DNA from: Helochares maculicollis | Lineage: Eukaryota; Arthropoda; Insecta; Coleoptera; Hydrophilidae | NCBI GenBank assembly: GCA_033557835.1 | Contig: JAWQRO010000083.1 | Coordinates: forward strand, 1 to 60,181 | Length of the DNA: 60,181 nt | Reading direction: 5' to 3' | Shown: piece by piece, positions 1-11,290 of the stretch | Numbering within the stretch: position 1 is the stretch's first letter | Layout: the number at the start of each line of letters is the position of its first letter | Program-made: the position numbers and the translations under genes | Notes under the pieces: model-generated | Seen by the model: the letters and a program-made list of their open reading frames with translations, nothing else | What the model was told of the DNA's origin: nothing | The model's database searches: none

Positions 1-26
1 TATATATATATATATATATATATATA
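1..26. repeat. (TA)n microsatellite at the left edge
   Basis: Thirteen uninterrupted TA units open the window and are followed by more broken TA-rich sequence to about position 48. It is a simple repeat with no coding content. A similar (AT)n tract closes the window. Confidence 0.95.
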
Positions 27-3000
27 AACACATATATTTATATATATTTCCCAAGCCTTTGTTAAACTTATCCATTTTACCTTTTGCTGAGTGTAAATAC
101 TACCTTTACATCCATTTCATTCTTTTGATTTTTTTATGATCACTACTGCCTTCATTTCTTTCATACTTTCTCTTTTAAGGCTTAATAAATGAGTTTTTCT
201 TTCCTAAATTCATTGTTCTTCAACTTCTACATTTGCTGTTTTTTTCTTTTCTTCTCGGTATCTCCGATACCTCGTAAGTAGATTTTAATCATTTTATTAA
301 TCTTCCAAATATCGGTCAGCTTAATTTCAACTATTATCATTAATTCCTTCATTTATTCTTCTAGACAGCTATATATTGATTTAATGGTGCTGTAGTTTGG
401 AGTTTATGATATTATATTTATCATATCTCATAATCTATAAGTCAACATTTGTTTTTTTAAGTCTTCATTCAACTATATTTTCTCTTGTTTATGTTGTTTT
501 ATATTTCTTTTTTTGCGTTCCTTCTAACTCTCTTTATTTTTTTCAATATTTTAACAAAATAGTTTCTTTCTAATTAAATATCTTTAGTGTTTTTCTTTTT
601 CTTTCTGTACAATCTTTAAGCTTATGGATGGATTTTCGAGCAATCAATGCATTAATAGTTTAAAAGTTGCGATCTGTACGCGTTTAGGTACTCGCTTAGT
701 TAGTAACTAAACTGATTCAGATTATTTTGAGTTTTGTATTTTATTCTCTCATTTGATAACAGTACACCGTTCTCGTAATCTAGTTGAAATATCAGCTGTA
801 TTGTCGGTTTTAAGTTTATATTTTACGAGCAATTTAATACCTTATACTCTTATATGTTGACGTCCCTTTTATTTTTCGTAATGTATGTGGATCTGATTTA
901 AATTTTCTCTACCTCAAGTTTACATAAAAATTACAAAATCAATGCACCAGCATACTATTCTACCTAGGGATTTTATTTTAATTGCTCTGAGCAAGGCATT
1001 TTTAACGAGCAGCTTATTGCATTTTTCACCAATTGAGCATTATTTTAGGATACTTTTCGGATGCAGATATGTTTATGTAAAGCTCATTTTTCTGGAAAAC
1101 AGTTATTTACTAAACAGATTTCTTTGACAAGAAAAGTTTTAATTAATACTTAAAAAACAGCTTTTTAGAGATTAGCATTAAGAAAATTTTATTTTTGTAC
1201 ATTTTTAAGAGAGTAATTCTAAGAAACGCACTTTAAAAAACAGACCTGTAAGTAATGATTCTTAACGTAAAGGTAGTATTCAAGATTTTGGTGTTTCTTT
1301 AGTTGTTTAGCAGTTTGAGTTTCTTTTCTAGGTGAATATGAGAAACTTGAAATTGTATTTTCCAAACAATTTGCAATGCGGAACTGAGATTTTTTATTGG
1401 AGTTCATTTTATAATAGAAAAACATAAAAAGACATTAAATGTAGTATCTATGCAATAGGTCAAATTTTAATGGAGCTGAAACATTTTACAAGTCATTAAT
1501 TCTCTGCTAAGGAAACAAATTTATTCCCTATGTTTATATAGGAAACTTTCGAATTGGTGTACAGCAAGCAGTGAAAGGGAGTATAGCACAAAAAATTCTT
1601 TACTTTAAAATTTATATTGAGCTCTATTGCAGTCTGAAATTACAAAACTTCCATTTTACTAACGTAATTATTTCTCTTTACACCACTAGAGACGAAGTTA
1701 CATTTCTATCCATTCAATTCCATAAAGTACTCATAAGTTAATAAATCACATTAAAATTATCAGCTATTGACTGTAAGTAGCGCATCAATTCAAAGATAGT
1801 TTTGCATTCAACTTCTATCTTAAAGGGATGATTTCCCAACAGAATTCCGTGTATATGCTGTCCAATTAAATGGTACATAAACATGTAATGAGCGTACTAT
1901 ACAGACAAGGTTCTACTCGAAATATGCTGTATGCTGAAACAAACTTCAACTAACATGTTTAGCTATTTACTGCTTACATCTAACCGCATATTAATTTTGA
2001 TATAGGTTCTATGTGAATCGAGCTACGTGTATGTATATATAAATGTATATCGTCTATTCACATCGCCCGCGACTATAAACAACACGAATAATGCGGTGTT
2101 ATCCATGAACATCATTAAACATTATTTTATAATATTGGCTTTCATTGCGCAAAGCCAAACAACCTTCAATTGTAGAAGTGCTAAGTTTAATCGCCCAATT
2201 TAACTAGTAATCAAAAACAATACTTTATAAATATTAGTCTATTTCAATTTTAATTGATGAAGTTGTCAATTAATCGTTCAGATTAATTTTATATTCTTAA
2301 TTTTCAATACCCACACATACATGTAAATCACGAATTTTTGGTAGCGTGTCATTCTTTTTGCGCCAATTTTTATGTACTGTCAAAAAACAGTTACAGAAAG
2401 TAATGTTACTTGAAAATATTAGAACCCTTCGTTACGTTTTAGGAAGCAGTCCTGGTAAAAATTTCAAGACGAATAAAGGCTGAGAAATATACGGCAAGTT
2501 AGGCATGTAATAAATGATATGAAAGAAATCGTCATTCTTGACTAACCGGTAACTTTTTTTCGTTTGAGTGAGTTTCAACATGAAACGATTTCCAAAGACT
2601 TATTTGTTGTCATTCCTTAAAGGAAGGAACGCTGTAATGATTCGCAATTTTCATCAACCCAAATGATGTTTGATTTTCTCAGAGGCAACTTTGCTATATC
2701 TAATGATTCGGCAATTTAGGGGCTATTAATTATGTTTGTTATTTATTATAGCTGTTCTCTTTGAGGTCTATAAATTTCTTAGCGTGCTTTGTTGACTGTA
2801 AGACAAGATTCTTTGTTATGTCAATTTATGTTGAGAGTTCTAACTTAGATAACTTGAAACTTGCAACTGAATATATATATATATTGCAAGTAGGTATAAT
2901 GATGATATATTTGCAATAAAATTATTTTATTGTGCATAAAAAGCAAGCAAAATGTATTCCAATTATAATAGCCTCAGGGGCTTTATATTTTACTGTATAG

Positions 3001-5260
3001 ATAAAATGTGTACAACACAATTCTAATGAAAATTTTATAACATATCATGATTCATATCAAGAGGGTTACACGTATTATAATATTACGATTATTCAATTAT
3101 AGTCAATAAACAGTTCAATATTCGATGTTAACTGCATTATTAATTTTAGAATTTTGAAACAGATACATGATTTTCTAAAGCGTTAATAAAGCGTTTTAAT
3201 TTAAATATGAGCAAGGGAATTAAAAATTAAAGAATTGCATTTTATGCAATTTTTTTCTGAAGAAGCTTTAATAATTGTGATCGTTATTTTTTTAATTTAA
3301 AAATCGCCGTAAAGCATTGAGTAATGCTTTTGACTTAAAAAAAATAAATTTTTAACCATCAATTATTGCAACAATGTAATATCATAAAGTTTATTATTAG
3401 ATGCAACTTGTCAACTTCACAACTGTAATGATTTCGATATTGAACATGAAGTGTTATCAGAGCGATGTTAAATATCAATAAGAATTAGAAGATTTGGCAC
3501 AATCAAATTGAAATTAAATGAAGTGGTATGAAAACTATTTAAATATATCGCTGTTAATATTAATTTCACTCCATGTTTTGTTTGTTTTTCAATAGGTCTT
3601 CGATATTCCATTCAGAAATCGAAAGTATACTACAAAAATTTATTTCAAAAATATGAAATGAAGTTAGTCACTGCACGAGAAAAGTCTGCCAGAATATATA
3701 AAATAATGAGATTTTACCACAAATATGAATGAATATTTTTTAGTAATAAGCAAGAGAACAAGCCGCGGCGAAAATCTAGATTATTTATGTTTCAACATGG
3801 TTATGCTGTACCAAATATATTTCTCTGATGTTGTTTTTGCTTCATTACCTTTGTTGTATTTTTGTGCAGTGTTTTTAAAATTCTATATAACATTTCAAAT
3901 ATTTTTTATGTTTTGTTTATTTGTATGTGCCTCTCTAGTCTTAATACCTTGCTAAAAACTATAAAATTTTATGATTTCTCTCTAGAGATGAATTATAATT
4001 AATCTGAAAAACTATTCCAAACTAATTATTGAATAATGGCAATAAACGAAAGTATAGTTTTATAGGCGATATGCACTTATTTGGCCGTACAATAGCAGAT
4101 GGTTTCATTAATGATGTCTCTACTACAAGGTATACGCATAATTGTCATGAAAGTTGATCCTAAAAGTATAAGTTAACCATGAAAAAAGTAGTTCAAATCT
4201 CGTGTTACGATCCATTCGCTTTGTTTTTATTATAACATTACGTTATTATTATACTAAAAATTATCTGCAGATCCGCTTGTTTAATTTTAGAATGTACTTG
4301 ATTTTTCATGAATTATTATCGATTGTGATATGATTGCATTTCCAATTGCACCCGCCAAAGTGTCGTTGATGGTACTACCAACTGCTTAACTTTTCACATA
4401 CATATAAATAATATCTTAAGTAATGTTATCTGTGATTTATTGCAGTGCTTTGAGTTAAGTGATTTGCCTGTTATTGCATTTATTTTATAGCAAAATTTAG
4501 CCCTGAAAATGTTTAATACAATAATAGAAATAACAATACTACTTCAAAGTCTCAACAATACTGTTTAAAAGTGGATCTCTTATACAAAACTGTTATTTAT
4601 GTACGTTGATCTTAATATTCATGGAAAATCAAATTTCATATTTTTTAATTCAATTGCATTCTCAGAAAGTATACCATGAAATTTAGAGTCCGATAAGCCA
4701 ATTTTCGTGATTAAAATCGTGAAATCATGAAAGTCTGAATCGCAACAATGTTTTGTATATAGACAAAGGAATATAATTAACACAACGTTAAGAAATAAGT
4801 GTTCTATGTATATATACTTTTTAAAATTCTTTGGGATGCAATGGTATGGTTCTTTTTCAGTTACTCTTTTATTCTAAACACAATGAAGGCTTAGTTTATT
4901 GTTGACTTAACTTTTCAGAAAGCAACTGGAGTTTCAGGATTTGCAAATGCTCACTGGCAATGATTTCATTGCTTATCAGTTACTCTACTTAAGCGGTAAA
5001 TAAACTTAAAAATCTGGATATTATGTAAATTCAAAGGTTCTTTGAATTCTGTGCTTTTACATGACCTAATATTTGATATAATAGCCATATATGGAATATA
5101 AAAGATATTAAATATCAGTACATGGAATAAGCATTTCAAATAGTATTGAATTCTATAATAAATTCAATAGGAAAATATTGCATAATAGCTAATAAATTGA
5201 AGCAACTGTAATACACTGCTGTAACTCATGCTGTTTATACTCGTAAAATATCTTAACATA
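27..5260. other. AT-rich DNA without recognisable genes
   Basis: All frames are broken at short intervals; the longest ORF is 76 codons (3725-3955) and looks like chance. It is dominated by poly-T and poly-A runs. The one structured spot seen is an (AT)7 tract at 2871-2884 flanked by perfect inverted arms ACTTGCAA (2859-2866) and TTGCAAGT (2884-2891), which could form a cruciform. No RNA gene or transposon was recognised. Confidence 0.6.
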
Positions 5261-5269
5261 AATAAAATA

Positions 5270-5710
5270 CTATAATGACGTCCAATTTAAAGGCACTGGA
5301 AGAAGGGAACAGTCAAACAGCCAATAAATATCGCAATTGCAAACCTGTCAATGATAAATGAACACCCTTAATATCCATTACGACCTTAAAGCGCAACTCA
5401 GTTAAATTCGAAGGAAGGTGAAGTAAGCTTTTCACAAGAAAATAACTGAAGCAGATTTATCTGGGACGATCACAACTAGTTTACCCGTAAAGTTCAGTAC
5501 AAATACGGGGTGGGCAGGACTGGGGAAGTTTGATAGAGTTAGAGAAGGTACGTGCTTTAGCCAATATTAAAGGAATCCGGTTATAGCACAGAAGTGGCGA
5601 ACTTAGGCCAATACTGTTGAGGAGAAGCTGCTGGAATAGAAACTCATTACTTGATTGCAGATATATAGAGGGTGCATTGTGATATGGGAGGAGAGCAACT
5701 TTTAACTATT
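5270..5710. other. less AT-rich island, no gene recognised
   Basis: Base composition is visibly more balanced than in the flanks, with purine-rich runs such as GGGGTGGGCAGGACTGGGGAAG near 5508-5529 and a Hox-like CAATAAAT word near 5322. No reading frame persists across it. It may be regulatory sequence or an old repeat; which one cannot be decided from this sequence alone. Confidence 0.25.
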
Positions 5711-6519
5711 TTGCGCGGTAGTTTATTTTAAATAAAACTTCTTTCTATGTTGAGTTAAATTGCTTTCTCGTTAGGACGTACTACTTATGTAACTTTCGTG
5801 AGAATACGAAGCCAAAAGCAAATAATATTAAATAAGACGAGTCTAGAGCAACTTAATTATAACTTGCTTACAAGAAGTTGTAAGTTTCAGTTAACGTTTT
5901 AAGTAAATTTCTAATATTGTTTGATAATTTTATATTATTGTTTTGCGGTGCTAAAAGTAAAATGCAAAGTTTTTTCATTATTACATAAACTTAATCATAG
6001 CGTTTCTATTTCCTTTGAAACTTTCATACTTGATTCTTCGTTTCCTAGCTTTCAATCTGATTTTTAAAGCATTTTGTGTTCAATTTTCATGCTTTAATAA
6101 AAACGGATACGAATACAATGTATAGTTAATTAAACATCCGCTTTATGCGGCACCTCTTTAATTATTTTGACTAGCGTAATGAATATTTGGTTGTCGAATA
6201 TTGATTAAATTTGATTTAAATGAATTATAAATTGGTCATTAATATATAAATTTATATGTTTGTTTGAAAAATGGAATAATGTTGAACGTCGCTATCAAAT
6301 TTAAGTTTGTACCAGTTATTGTTATTTATGAAGACTGAATTAAATTTATTTTATTTATTGAAAGCGCAGCCTTCATGCATTGTAGAAATAATGCAGCGTG
6401 CAATTTAAAATAAATACAAAACAAAATGAGAGTTTATATTTTCTAAACTTTTATTTTATATTATGTACAAGTTTAGTGGGCTGCCTGATACGAAACTGAA
6501 ACTATTATTTAGTGCTGTT

Positions 6520-6605
6520 AATGAGTTCGTAACGCGAACAGGCAATTTTGAACATCGAATAATTCAACTTCCCGTAACTGTACCTCCGTAATTTAGTTAC
6601 GGAAC
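6520..6605. promoter_or_regulatory. cluster of short palindromic words
   Basis: Three overlapping inverted repeats lie within about 80 bp: GTTCG (6525-6529) with CGAAC (6535-6539); CCGTAACT (6572-6579) with AGTTACGG (6595-6602); and TCCGTAA (6585-6591) with TTACGGA (6597-6603). The word CCGTAA/TTACGG therefore occurs three times in alternating orientation. This looks like a dimeric protein-binding site or a small hairpin. The factor is not identified. Confidence 0.3.
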
Positions 6606-7139
6606 AGGTTACAAGTTGATTACTTTTTAGCCAGGACTGACTGCGTCCTATAATTTCCAATCATAAATAGGTACGCGTTCTCGAAATGAAACCTTGTTTT
6701 AATTTTTTGAAACATATTTCTGACATATCTATTTGTTGCGTTGATATTGTTCCTTTTGTATTACGAAATGTTAACAAAGTTATACAATTGCAGGGGTGGA
6801 AGGATTGCTTCAGCCAATATAGCAATGTTTCGCGGGCAAACCCTATGATAATTTCTTTGTACCCGCAGCTTGATTTAAAATGATTTCAATGTTAAATAAG
6901 TTTTAATTGTGCCTTGTTTTCGTTTGCAGGTAAGGTCTTTTAGAGGGGAAATATATTTTTCCAACTGAATTTCAGGTACGTAGATTAACTTCACAAAAAC
7001 GTATTTTTAAGCAAAGCTAGAGAGGTTACGTTGTAAAAACTTAGATTTAGTTCAGGAAAGGGTATACTTTTTCATTAAAATTTGCCTAATCCTATAAATT
7101 GAAATATGACTGCATAAAACAATGTAAAACCGCTGAAAC

Positions 7140-7440
7140 GTTTTAATACTGGTGTGGCACAGCAAGCCGCATAAATCCGCGTTGTCCAATTATTCTTGCA
7201 GAAGAGAATCCCTGCACAAAACTACATCCCTCCCTGTATCATCATCATCTAAGATTATAATCAAGCTCTGAAACTCGTGCTCTAACGTGAGTGGGGAGCT
7301 GTGAGGTTGCGGGTCCAGAATACAGCAGTCTCATTAGCGGGTTTAATAGCCTCCGGCAGCGCAATTGCATTGATGGATCTCCAAAATAATGCGCAAGCAC
7401 GTCCTAATTACCCATACATTCTAATAAGGAGCTAAGCCAC
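7140..7440. promoter_or_regulatory. enhancer-like island with an Exd/Hox-type composite word
   Basis: The island is less AT-rich than its surroundings and no frame stays open across it. It contains TGATGGAT at 7371-7378, which matches the PBC/Hox (Extradenticle-Hox) bipartite consensus TGATNNAT known from Hox auto-regulatory elements. It also has ATTAG near 7333 and TAATTA followed by CC at 7405-7410. Its composition and homeodomain words resemble conserved non-coding elements around developmental genes. This is inference from composition and short motifs; no conservation data are available. Confidence 0.3.
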
Positions 7441-7680
7441 TCAAACAGCTTCACTTAAGGTTTTACATTTGTTGGAACTGCGACTGCTTTAGTGTCATAA
7501 TACTTGCAAAACCCTTACATTTGTTAACTAATCCATTGTGCTCGTGTATACAAGAGATCTTGCACGTCAAAATAGCCGCATGTCCTTTTAGCTTTAGAAA
7601 ATGACCGGAACAGGGAGTTCCTTTGATGTAGGTTTTATTTATTGGAATTGTTGTAAATTGCTGTTAATCTTTTAATGATT

Positions 7681-7895
7681 AACTTTGTTGAAAAACAGAA
7701 ATCACTTGGTCAACTGCAGAAATTTTTATGCATTTTTATTTTGTAGGTATGTTTATTTTATTTATAGGGGTCATATTTACATTTAGGCTTCAACTTTGTT
7801 GAAAAACAGAAATCACTTGCTCAGCTGCAGAAATTTTTATGCATTTTTATTTTGTAGGTATGTTTATTTTATTTGTAGGGGTCATATTTACATTT
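7681..7895. repeat. 111-bp tandem duplication
   Basis: Two consecutive copies (7681-7791 and 7792-7895) with period 111 bp share nearly every base. Visible differences include G/C and A/G substitutions in the block before CTGCAG, an A/G in the TTTATAGGGG block, and a 7-bp tail missing in copy two. Both copies contain the same TTTTGTAGGTATG word. The high identity indicates a recent duplication. It does not belong to any recognised gene. Confidence 0.9.
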
Positions 7896-10849
7896 TTCAA
7901 CTATGGAAGCACGAACTGTTTTTTCTGCATGATGGAACGTTTTAGTCTTTTATCTCTTATTTCGAATTAATTTATTTGAGATGCGAATATTAAAATATTG
8001 CGCGACTACAGTTACCAAGCCGGTTTCCATAAACTAAATAATTATAAATAGTTTGTACATGCGTGCCAGCAAAAATAATTTATTATGATAAAATTTCACC
8101 ATCCGGCAATTGCACTGTTGAACCAGGGCTTAAGCTGCTCGTTAATTTTCCCATTTCAGCAAACCCGGGAAACGTAAATGTATACATTTAATTGCGGTAA
8201 ATAAACATCATTACTTTAAAACTTCGCGTAAATAGTGATAATAACACCAAAATGCCATATGAGTTGGTATTTTTGTTTGAGCGCGACACCAAAATTAATT
8301 ACTATTACAAGAGCTTTAAGCTCCCTGCCAACACTCTTTTTATAATGCACAATATGCAATCACGCACGGAATGCGTGCTGATATTGACAAACGTTACAAT
8401 ATTGTCTCTTCAACCAACAGCATATTGAAATGCTCCATTAAAATTTCATGCGCAATTTAGAAGCTGAAATGTGTTTTGAGACAAATGCTATTTTTAATTT
8501 TGAAAATTGTCCCAAATATTACCAGTGCAGTAGAATTAAATCCCTAAGCCGTAACTTTAAGTTCGCTTACTTCAAACTATATCTTAGAACTGATAAAATC
8601 AAACTACTTGAGAGCTTTGAGTTTTTATTTTTGAATACTGCGCATTGCGTTGATGTATATTAATGTCATCAGCATTACTCACAAATAGAAAATTATAATT
8701 TTCATGGAAAGGTATTTTCTAATGTTAACTTATCTGGTACTAAAAGTATGATTTTTATTTAATTGACCAGGCAATAGAAGACTATTTTCCATTATTTTTG
8801 ACTATTATATAAACATTATTCATATTTTCAGGAAATTAGAATATTATCTAAGTGAATATTAAATAAAAGAAAAATAAATTTAAAACTAGTTTCTATATAC
8901 TAGGAAGTTATCACACAGTGGCGATTTGTCTTATTTTGATCCAGCTAAATGAGCTCATGTTAAAGCATGTCAAAGTTGTAAAAAAATAGATAACTGATAA
9001 AATTTTTGCGGAATATATATTCGTACTTGTAAAGTATGATGGTATTATACCTGAATCACATAAAATGTCTGTGAATTTACTATTTGTTTAATAATTTCAA
9101 TTTCAATTTCAACATATAGCTCAGGTGTAAACTTAGCTGTTTGCCAAATCGAATTTCTTAAGATAACCTCGAGAAAAACATCATGTTATGATCTTAAGGT
9201 CATCAAGATTATCTTCAAAATGATACATTTTTTTAAATTTTTATCAAAATATGGTAAACTCATGTGTAATACGCAGATTCTAGTAGCTTCCAGTTGTATA
9301 GAATATCACTAAATCAGAGAAAATAGAGGAAAGCATTTTGAACAAATTTATACATTACCAACGGAGAAAAATTAATTATATAATAAACAAAGCACTACCT
9401 AAATACTTTTTAAAAATTGATCAGTAAGTAAAATAAACGACTATTTATTGTGGCATAAAAATAAAAAAGTGATAATTCTTCTTATCTCCCTGACAAATTG
9501 GTAAGAGTTAATACACGTACTTGTAAGCATACTGTACTTGACTTACACTTGCGGTATACTACAGTAAAATGAATTTACAATTGCTTCCTTAGCTGAGGGC
9601 ATGTAATTGATGAAATCATACAGGCCGCACCAATCTAAATATAAAAAGTTATGTTTTCATATTAAAAATAATAAATAAAATAAAATTAAAACAAGTTGAT
9701 GATAGTTAATTTTATCCTTAACATAAAAGAAAACTATTCACCTGTAGTAGTCAATAAAACTTTAAACTAAGATGCTTTTATATATAAATTACTAAAGCCA
9801 ATTCAGATATATAGTGGTGAATTAAAGAGATTCATTTTAAAATCATGCCAACGAGATTTTATAGAAAGCTTTCAGAATAAATCGCCGTGAAACATTGTCA
9901 GTGCTCCTAAGATTGTTAAAAATACAATAATCCGTTGTCAATTGCAGATGACCAATGTGCCAAAAGAAACATAATTTTAAGCATAAGAGTATGAAATAAA
10001 TTTAGAGATCATGAAAACAAGAAGCTTTCTTACGTCTCAATAATAGCAGTGCAATAAGCAGACAAACAATACCAATTTGCTCGCTCTTTGCTTCTACAAA
10101 TGAAAATAAAAGTGTGGTAGTGCTCCATTAAGTGCACTCTAAAATCAATGCTTTTTGCGGCAATTACATGCAATAACAATCTTCGCTGGAGTTATTCGAT
10201 TAGAATAGATGTCCTCAACTTGGGTTAATGATTATCTAATCAATTTAAATTCCATAAATAAATAGTTTTGAATAACCGTAATAAAGCTTTAAAGGGAGAC
10301 CCGTAGCAGCAAAAAATCTGAATGCTATAAATAAAACCTTATATTAAACCTTTTGCTAATATTATTTGCGCTATTTAAAGTATTGACCCATAAGCATCAA
10401 AATTCTTCTGATCATTGTCTATTTTTGCACACTCTCAAACTAATTAATCTATATATACAGTTGGCAAAAGCTGGAGAATCTGCAGAACATCTTCACTACT
10501 TACTTAACTCCCAGCGATATTTTAAACAATATAGAATATTATGACAACTTAGCATTTGAGACGTAGAACTGCGAGGTAAGGCAATTAAATATGATTTAAG
10601 CTCGGAAAGTGTTGAGAAGCTAAGAGGCAAGAGCGGCTTTCAGGGTGCGACAATATTTTAAAGTTTCCAAGTTAATTGAAGTAATCGCTAGGTATTTCGC
10701 TCACGACGACCCCACGAAAATTATTTAGTATTCCAAAGTAGTGGTTTACGAATGAGTGCTTTATCCTTTATGAAGCTTCATTAAAGTTAAAGTTTCAACT
10801 AATGAATGCCCAAATTGAATGTCACCACTAGCAATAGCTTCATCTTCAT
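7896..10849. other. AT-rich DNA without recognisable genes
   Basis: No convincing coding frame, RNA gene or transposon is seen. The 71-codon ORF at 8448-8663 has no recognisable domain and AT-driven composition. A somewhat more complex patch near 8090-8420 contains GTTAATT and CCCGGGAAACG words and could be regulatory. Confidence 0.5.
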
Positions 10850-10972
10850 ACAGTTGCTCCTCTCTACAGAGTTCCTCCAACCTACAAAACTGCTCATTTA
10901 TACAATTCTACCCAGTTAACATAGTTCCACTATCCAACACAGTTCCACTAACCCACACAGTTCTAGTAGTCT
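10850..10972. repeat. degenerate 16-18-bp minisatellite
   Basis: Seven imperfect units begin at 10850, 10866, 10884, 10902, 10919, 10937 and 10955. Each starts with ACA and most continue as a GTTC-C-A-type core; the last three (starting ACATAGTTCC, ACACAGTTCC and ACACAGTTCT) are the best preserved. The strand shown is C-rich and G-poor. No coding frame uses the unit, and unit length varies from 16 to 18. Confidence 0.65.
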
Positions 10973-11099
10973 GAGCTAAACACTATCAGCTGGGCTAGCG
11001 GCATCGAACATCACAGCATTTTCCACTAGAGGTATTAGCTAGAAGCTCCAAATGCTAGAAGTTAATCAATAGGAGTTGGCATAAAGACGATTGCATGTT

Positions 11100-11290
11100 G
11101 CCCCCTTAATTATGTAGGCCCGCAAAGTAAATATGGTATTCACTTCGTAATTAATATCGGCGTTTTTAATTACCGTGCAAAATGGTTAGTTGTTTAACTG
11201 GGTGATTCTAATTACGAACTTGGTGAAGTTTGCACTTCAATTCGAACGGAACGCAAATATTATCGAGCTCTAATTGCGTGATAGTTGTTT
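11100..11290. promoter_or_regulatory. homeodomain-site cluster, probable enhancer
   Basis: Five homeodomain core words fall within about 170 bp: TAATTA at 11107, 11148, 11167 and 11209, and TAATTG at 11271. They are separated by less AT-rich sequence rather than by plain AT runs. TAATTA is the core bound by Antennapedia-, Engrailed- and paired-class homeodomains. Clustering of this kind in a gene-poor region is typical of developmental enhancers. Binding and conservation are inferred, not shown. Confidence 0.4.

Noticed and set aside
4110..4125. TCTCTACTACA, resembling a Helitron 5' end
   Set aside because: No CTRR end with a preceding hairpin was found downstream and no Rep/helicase fragment is visible.
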